Of a stretch of DNA of 24,925 nt, positions 20,782 through 24,925 are shown in pieces. A program made the position numbers and the translations under genes. The notes under the pieces are model-generated. The model was not told where the DNA came from and searched no databases. It worked only from the letters and a program-made list of their open reading frames with translations. Numbering within the stretch: the stretch's first letter is position 1; every line of letters starts with the position of its first letter. The stretch comes from a virus. The stretch covers positions 1 to 24,925 of the IMG/VR virus record IMGVR_UViG_3300024518_006146, one strand, 5' to 3'.

Positions 20782-22686
20782 ATGTCGCTAAACGATCTGT
20801 TCGTTGGCCCTGTCGTGTACGAGATGGAGAAAGAGGCCCAGGTTAAGCTGTCTAGCGACGCTAATCAGTGGCCGCTCGAAATCGTACAGCACCTCCATGA
20901 GGAGCACCCCTATCTGGCTGACGCCAATAGCGAGGTGGTTCTTAAGCAAAAGGACGACCTTCGGGGCTATGGGTACGGACTCCTGAAGATCGGCCAGGAT
21001 GGTGGCGTGCGCGTCCCCATTATCGTGCGCGAATGGAAGATGTTTCCCCTCGACGTATGGCTGGATGAAAGCGGCAGCGCCCGCCCCCTTAACGAGGACT
21101 CCATCAAGGAGGCCACTCAAGGAACGTCCCTTGGCGAGGCCGCCAGGGGTGAAGTGCCTGGCCGCCTGGATGCCTCCCTCTACAATCGCACCTATCCGCC
21201 ATACGATGGCAAATATGTCTACGCGAGCGCCAAGGGCGAACTGCCCCTGGAGGTTAAGCCCCGAGAATATGGGAGCATCCTTTCCTGTCTTAACGTCCCC
21301 GAGGCGGAGAAGAAGGCCTGGGTAGAGGCCATGGATCCCGAGGTGCTTGTGGGGCTGAAGATAAACAGCACGTCCCATGTCGTGGGCGACTTTGTCAAAC
21401 AGGCCGCCGACGCTGACGCCTATGCTGACGCTGTTCCGGTGAGCGGCAGCCCGCCGCCGGACGCCGTTGTGCTTGAGGATCTTAGTGACGAGGACGACCC
21501 CGGAGCTATCGACAAGTTCGGATCATACTGCTGCCAGGGATCGGGAAGCGACGCTGCGTATGAGGGCACGGCCTTCCCGCACGTGTACGACTTCAATCTC
21601 CAGCGCCTCCCCATGACGATCTTCAAGGGGCGTCATATTCCGGGCGAAGAGGAAGAGCATAGTGGCAGTAGGGCGTCCAGCATCCAGGACCAGATCGCAG
21701 GGGTCTACAAGGGCGCGGCCCCTAAAGTGCACGACGACTTCGCCAGCAAGGGCGACATGGGCTTCTTCGTGGAGATCCGCAAGGAAGCGGCTGTGGCCCT
21801 GAAGCCCGTCAAGATCCTTGTGAAGTCCACGAGTCACGAGAAGCACGAGTCGGTCAAGCACGGCTGTGACAACAGCATCAATAAGAAGGTGGAGATCGAT
21901 TATAAGATCGAGCGCTTCCACTGTGAGGATCCTCTCACTCGTGAGCAGTTCAGCATCGTGCAGTCGCCCAAGGTGACCGAGATTTCAAAGGTTGGCAGCG
22001 ATGTTATGCTGCCCGCCTCCATGAAATTCTGCCGTCTTGAAAACTCTGTTACCCTCAAGTCCGACCCGGGCCAGGTTAAGCTGGCTGCGGACGGCATGGC
22101 CAAGATCGCCATGGCCGCTCGCGGGTATGACATTGTGAGGCTTATCTCGGACCGTGGCGCGGTGGCCCTCCAGGGCGATGGTGTTCCCTCCGATCTCTGG
22201 GGCGGCACCAGCGAATCTGGTGCTCTTGACTGGTTGTCCGAGCGCTGCGGCAACTCAGCGCCGGTGCGTGAGAAGCTGGCATCTAGCATCGTGCGCTGGA
22301 CGCGTGATGAAGAGGGTGCCTATAAGAAAGAGCCCGTGGTCATCCATATTGGCATCGCCAAGGAGGCAGCCAAGAGGGAGCCCACGGAGCAGGAAAAAGA
22401 GGTTGTCGCCCATATTCGCAACCTGAGCGTCGGCCTTGAGAAGTGTGCCGCCAGTCTTCAGGATGCTGGTCTGGTTGACACCGTGCTCAGCCTCAACTTC
22501 CTGACCACCGAGAATCTCAACAAGTTCGCCGAAATGACCCCGCAGTTCGAGGATGCCGCCAGCCATCTGGCTGACCTCCTCGTTGCCTCTCGTGTCGGCC
22601 TTCAGATCGATGAGCAGCCCGTCAAGGTTGCCATGCAGAACATCGCCAAGGTGGTTCAAGAGCTCAAGATGCTGGAGGGGAAGTGA
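20782..22686 (+). CDS. Large virion-region protein of unknown function
   Basis: The 634-residue product starts at an ATG with AGGAG eight bases upstream. It has no signal peptide or transmembrane helix. Residues 1-170 include 'GYGYGLLKIGQDGGVRVPII' and look beta-rich; an acidic stretch 'LEDLSDEDDPGAIDKFGSYC' follows at about 230-250 with two adjacent Cys. The middle has 'VKILVKSTSHEKHESVKHGC' and the last 110 residues are helical ('TEQEKEVVAHIRNLSVGLEK', 'NKFAEMTPQFEDAASHLADL'). I recognise no family. Its position between the spike and the fibre genes suggests a structural or ejected virion protein. It overlaps the next gene by TGATG. Confidence 0.65.
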   Translation: MSLNDLFVGPVVYEMEKEAQVKLSSDANQWPLEIVQHLHEEHPYLADANSEVVLKQKDDLRGYGYGLLKIGQDGGVRVPIIVREWKMFPLDVWLDESGSARPLNEDSIKEATQGTSLGEAARGEVPGRLDASLYNRTYPPYDGKYVYASAKGELPLEVKPREYGSILSCLNVPEAEKKAWVEAMDPEVLVGLKINSTSHVVGDFVKQAADADAYADAVPVSGSPPPDAVVLEDLSDEDDPGAIDKFGSYCCQGSGSDAAYEGTAFPHVYDFNLQRLPMTIFKGRHIPGEEEEHSGSRASSIQDQIAGVYKGAAPKVHDDFASKGDMGFFVEIRKEAAVALKPVKILVKSTSHEKHESVKHGCDNSINKKVEIDYKIERFHCEDPLTREQFSIVQSPKVTEISKVGSDVMLPASMKFCRLENSVTLKSDPGQVKLAADGMAKIAMAARGYDIVRLISDRGAVALQGDGVPSDLWGGTSESGALDWLSERCGNSAPVREKLASSIVRWTRDEEGAYKKEPVVIHIGIAKEAAKREPTEQEKEVVAHIRNLSVGLEKCAASLQDAGLVDTVLSLNFLTTENLNKFAEMTPQFEDAASHLADLLVASRVGLQIDEQPVKVAMQNIAKVVQELKMLEGK

Positions 22687-23138
22687 TGCTGAGGCGACAA
22701 GTCGCTGGAAACTTTGTTAAGACGGCCAATCTTCTGACTAAGGCGAGGGGCCTTGTTGTTGGGGGAGCGCGGAAGGCTAAGTCTGCGCCCAAGCTCGCGC
22801 CTAAGCCTGCGTCGTTTGATGCAAGAATGCAGCAGCGCATGCAGGCTGCCCGGGGAAGACTTGCTGCGCCCGCAAAGCCCGCTGTGCCTGCGCCTGTGAG
22901 GCCCGCTGCGCCCGCTCCAGCCGGGAGTTTTTCGCAGAGGATGGCTCAGCGCCAACAGGCTGCCAAACAGAGAATGGCCGCTCGGCCTGTCGCTGCTGCG
23001 CCGAGGCCTGTCGCTGCTGCGCCGAGGCCTGTCGCCCCTGCTCCCGCCACGCGGCTATTAATGCCCGCTCGCAGGCCTGGGATGAAAGTGGCCAGCTGTA
23101 GGCGACAAGCCGCCAAAGGGTTCGCCCAGTTGGCGTAA
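22686..23138 (+). CDS. Ala/Pro/Arg-rich basic repeat protein
   Basis: The start is ATG 22686, overlapping the previous stop (TGATG) with GGAGGGG five bases before; a GTG one codon earlier is the alternative. The 150-residue product is strongly basic, with an amphipathic N-terminus ('MLRRQVAGNFVKTANLLTK'), two 'RMQQRMQAA / QRMAQRQQAAKQRMAA' type helices and Pro-Ala hinges including 'RPVAAAP' repeats. The composition resembles histone H1-like or AlgP-type DNA-binding tails, so a DNA-condensing or flexible virion linker is possible, but no family is recognised. It contains a perfect 21-bp tandem repeat. Confidence 0.6.
   Translation: MLRRQVAGNFVKTANLLTKARGLVVGGARKAKSAPKLAPKPASFDARMQQRMQAARGRLAAPAKPAVPAPVRPAAPAPAGSFSQRMAQRQQAAKQRMAARPVAAAPRPVAAAPRPVAPAPATRLLMPARRPGMKVASCRRQAAKGFAQLA
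22984..23040 (+). repeat. 21-bp tandem repeat encoding RPVAAAP
   Basis: Two identical 21-bp units at 22984-23004 and 23005-23025 are followed by a partial third unit with a diverged end. They encode the RPVAAAP hinge. Exact identity between the units indicates recent duplication. Confidence 0.85.
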
Positions 23139-23167
23139 AAAGGACCCGCAAGGATACCCCAAGATTC

Positions 23168-23187
23168 TGTGAGGCCAACATGGCAAC
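23168..23187 (+). repeat. Duplicated translation-start sequence, copy 1
   Basis: TGTGAGGCCAACATGGCAAC covers the ribosome site (TGAGG), spacer, start codon and second and third codons of the 23180 gene. An identical 20-mer lies at 24824-24843 at the next start, and flanking bases are also similar. Confidence 0.8.
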
Positions 23188-24541
23188 GATCCGGAACGAT
23201 GGCTCGACTGAGATGCGGTTCATCCGCGTGCCTAGCATTTTCCACGAACGGGAGGGCGTCAGCCTCGTGCTCGCCCCGACCGAGAGCGGCACGGTGCCGG
23301 ACGACTTCTTGCAGGAGCCGGGCCCTCTGGCGCTCGTTGAAGCGGGCGACCTCGCTGTTGTGAGCCCCACCGCTGGCGACTCTAAAATTGTGTGGGTGGA
23401 CAACCAGCGTACGGATGACTACGTAGAGGATGGGAGCCGGGAATTTCCCTTCAAGACGTTCCCGCAAGCATTCGACACCGGCAAACCCTTTATATTCCTG
23501 ATCGGCAGCGGCGTCACAGAGACCTTTGACTCCAGTGTCCTGCCGTTCGTGGTGACTACAGAGTCACATCCGAGCGGCCTTTACATCAAAGGCTTTACCA
23601 AAGAACTGTCTGTCCAGGACCCCTATCATCTCAAGGGCAGTGGCGTAGACCTGTTCCATCTTGGGAGCGACACCGTAGCCCCTGCCGTCCTTTGGATCGA
23701 CAATCTCGCTGTCCAGGGAGGCTTCAAGAAGTTCACCATTCTGATGAACAACACGATACGCGGAGCCACTTTGATCGTCGACGACTGCCAGGTGGCTTCG
23801 TCGGGAAGTTCAGGCCGCTCCATCTACCAGCGTCAAACGCCTGGGGGAACCGGCAGCCTCTACGAACACAAGATCCAGGTCCGAGGAAGTAACGCGCTCG
23901 CCTGTGAGATCACGGGTGAAATGGAGTTCGAGTGGCACGCCGATGTGCCGCAGAGCAATATACCGTGGTTCCGCAATGCTCGAATCGCTCAAGTTGATCT
24001 TGGGTCTGACGCCTTAGACCGCGAGCTATTCTTCGAGAATTGTCAGATGAATCCGTTCACCTTCTGTGGAGGTAACGCCCTACATCGGATTCACTGTGTC
24101 AACTGCATCAACTGGGGTGATACGCTTACTCCGTATGGCAAGTCCGACTTGACTGTGTGTTCGCCAGCTACTCCTCTGGTGAGTCCAGGCAACTGGTTCA
24201 CAGAATGGCAGATCTTCCATCTCGATGTTTCCGTAGGAGATCCTTTTGACTTCACGGACTTTGAGTTTGAGGATGAGCATGTAAGTGGATTAAAGATTGA
24301 CCATGCTGGCCTCTCCTCTAATCTGGTTTCGTTTGATCCAGATGAAATCCTAGAAGAGACGTTGGATAATGTAAATAATGGCGGCATCTTGTCTGCTGGC
24401 CCTACGTTCACTACAGTAGGCGATAAGCGAGCGATCAGTGGCACAATGGATGCAGGGGCTACTCCAGGTGGGACACGTGTTCGCATCCGGTGGTTCTGGA
24501 ATAAGCGCAACTTCGAGTTGCAGGTTCATCCTGTAGCTTAG
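23180..24541 (+). CDS. Beta-helix-like fibre protein with shared N-terminal anchor
   Basis: The 453-residue product starts at an ATG with TGAGG five bases upstream. Residues 1-62 ('MATIRN...GVSLVLA...GTVPDDFL') are related to the N-terminus of the 7085 protein. Next, 'IVWVDNQRTDDYVEDGSREF' and 'PFKTFPQAFDTGKPF' follow the 'DGS--nPFkTiqqA' pattern that opens right-handed beta-helix (pectate lyase-like) domains in phage fibres and depolymerases. A long beta-rich region with short hydrophobic turns extends to about residue 330. The C-terminus ends 'RVRIRWFWNKRNFELQVHPVA'. A surface fibre is likely; catalytic residues for polysaccharide cleavage are not identifiable by eye. Confidence 0.65.
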   Translation: MATIRNDGSTEMRFIRVPSIFHEREGVSLVLAPTESGTVPDDFLQEPGPLALVEAGDLAVVSPTAGDSKIVWVDNQRTDDYVEDGSREFPFKTFPQAFDTGKPFIFLIGSGVTETFDSSVLPFVVTTESHPSGLYIKGFTKELSVQDPYHLKGSGVDLFHLGSDTVAPAVLWIDNLAVQGGFKKFTILMNNTIRGATLIVDDCQVASSGSSGRSIYQRQTPGGTGSLYEHKIQVRGSNALACEITGEMEFEWHADVPQSNIPWFRNARIAQVDLGSDALDRELFFENCQMNPFTFCGGNALHRIHCVNCINWGDTLTPYGKSDLTVCSPATPLVSPGNWFTEWQIFHLDVSVGDPFDFTDFEFEDEHVSGLKIDHAGLSSNLVSFDPDEILEETLDNVNNGGILSAGPTFTTVGDKRAISGTMDAGATPGGTRVRIRWFWNKRNFELQVHPVA

Positions 24542-24552
24542 AGGAGATAATC

Positions 24553-24828
24553 GTGGACGTAGACTTTGATGTAGCCGACCAGACCGTCACAGACGAAGCT
24601 GAGCAAACACATTCGTTAGCCGATTGGCTCGATGGTGTGGACGAGGCTGACCTCAAGGCTCAAGAGGTTAAGCGCGCCGGTGTTTACGACACAATCTGTA
24701 GTGCGGATCTTCTGGATGTGGACGGTCAGCCAATGCGCGGGCAGATGGCTTCCGAATGGCGAGCGGGCACCGCCTGCGCTTTCATTGTCAAGGGTTCGGT
24801 GTACGTGAGCATCCCAAAGATCTTGTGA
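24553..24828 (+). CDS. Small acidic protein of unknown function
   Basis: The GTG start at 24553 has GAGGAG six bases upstream; the ribosome site begins at the stop codon of the previous gene (TAGAGGAG), indicating coupling. The 91-residue product is acidic at the N-terminus ('MDVDFDVADQTVTDEAEQTH') and ends with beta-like 'TACAFIVKGSVYVSIPKIL'. No family recognised. It may accompany the upstream fibre. Confidence 0.5.
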   Translation: MDVDFDVADQTVTDEAEQTHSLADWLDGVDEADLKAQEVKRAGVYDTICSADLLDVDGQPMRGQMASEWRAGTACAFIVKGSVYVSIPKIL

Positions 24829-24843
24829 GGCCAACATGGCAAC
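24824..24843 (+). repeat. Duplicated translation-start sequence, copy 2
   Basis: This 20-mer is identical to 23168-23187 and spans the ribosome site and first three codons of the gene that begins at 24836. The same arrangement at two starts 1656 bases apart suggests duplication or recombination of a gene-start cassette. Confidence 0.8.
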
Positions 24844-24925
24844 AGTCAGTTTGAATTCGCACAGGGCAAAACCCGACAGCATAACTGTTGACCAGGAGAA
24901 GTTTGTTGAGGTGGCGGAGCGATTG
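24836..24925 (+). CDS. 3'-truncated gene at the window edge
   Basis: Thirty codons from ATG 24836 are open to the end of the window ('MATVSLNSHRAKPDSITVDQ' and on). The ribosome site TGAGG lies five bases upstream. After 'MAT' the sequence does not continue like the 23180 protein. Function cannot be judged from this fragment. Confidence 0.6.
   Translation, partial: MATVSLNSHRAKPDSITVDQEKFVEVAERL

Noticed and set aside
22801-23467. Two minus-strand open frames of 173-200 codons
   Set aside because: They oppose the Ala/Pro/Arg-rich gene and the start of the fibre gene. Their sequence is low in complexity and shows no domain or ribosome site.
1-24925. Search by eye for tRNA genes, CRISPR arrays, insertion sequences and attachment sites
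   Set aside because: No cloverleaf, regular spaced repeats, transposase or long terminal inverted repeats were seen. A covariance-model scan would be needed to exclude tRNAs firmly.

Overview
The window is a GC-rich stretch of the late/structural region of a tailed double-stranded DNA phage (Caudoviricetes). It carries a portal protein, a MuF/SPP1 gp7-like head morphogenesis protein, a gpV/gp5-like baseplate spike and several fibre or decoration proteins. Genes are tightly packed, with ATGA, TAATG and TGATG overlaps. There are no tRNA or rRNA genes, no CRISPR array and no insertion sequence. The host cannot be read from the sequence; Shine-Dalgarno sites and sigma70-like -35/-10 boxes suggest a bacterium with ordinary signals.

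Layout. 1-2782: 3' part of the portal gene, interrupted by a 488-residue LAGLIDADG intein. 2808-8431: fibre, lectin-like and decoration genes, plus a four-helix membrane protein and small unknowns. 8437-10015: a minus-strand cassette of four genes, three of which look like small paralogues, ending in an intrinsic terminator. 10014-12107: the MuF-like gene, interrupted by a second intein of 317 residues. 12110-12917: a short minus-strand unit with two membrane-anchored proteins. 13090-19053: a 1987-residue RNA polymerase in which beta and beta' are one chain. 19063-24925: a small coupled gene, the spike, a 634-residue unknown, an Ala/Pro/Arg-rich basic protein, a beta-helix-like fibre and the start of a further gene.

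The most striking system is in the MuF-like gene. Its intein carries no in-frame LAGLIDADG domain. Instead, the opposite strand of the intein, in exact codon register, encodes a 293-residue protein with two helix-turn-helix modules and a Vsr-like nuclease core. This antisense gene lies wholly inside the intein and stops at the intein's second codon. It looks like a homing endonuclease nested antisense within the intein that it mobilises.

The second notable system is the beta-beta' fusion polymerase. It keeps the catalytic NMDFDGD motif, bridge helix, trigger loop and the second zinc site, but lacks the first beta' zinc ribbon. It sits among virion genes, so it could be a packaged polymerase, although this is inference. 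Two inteins in two virion-assembly genes, both at highly conserved extein sites, show repeated invasion of this morphogenesis module.
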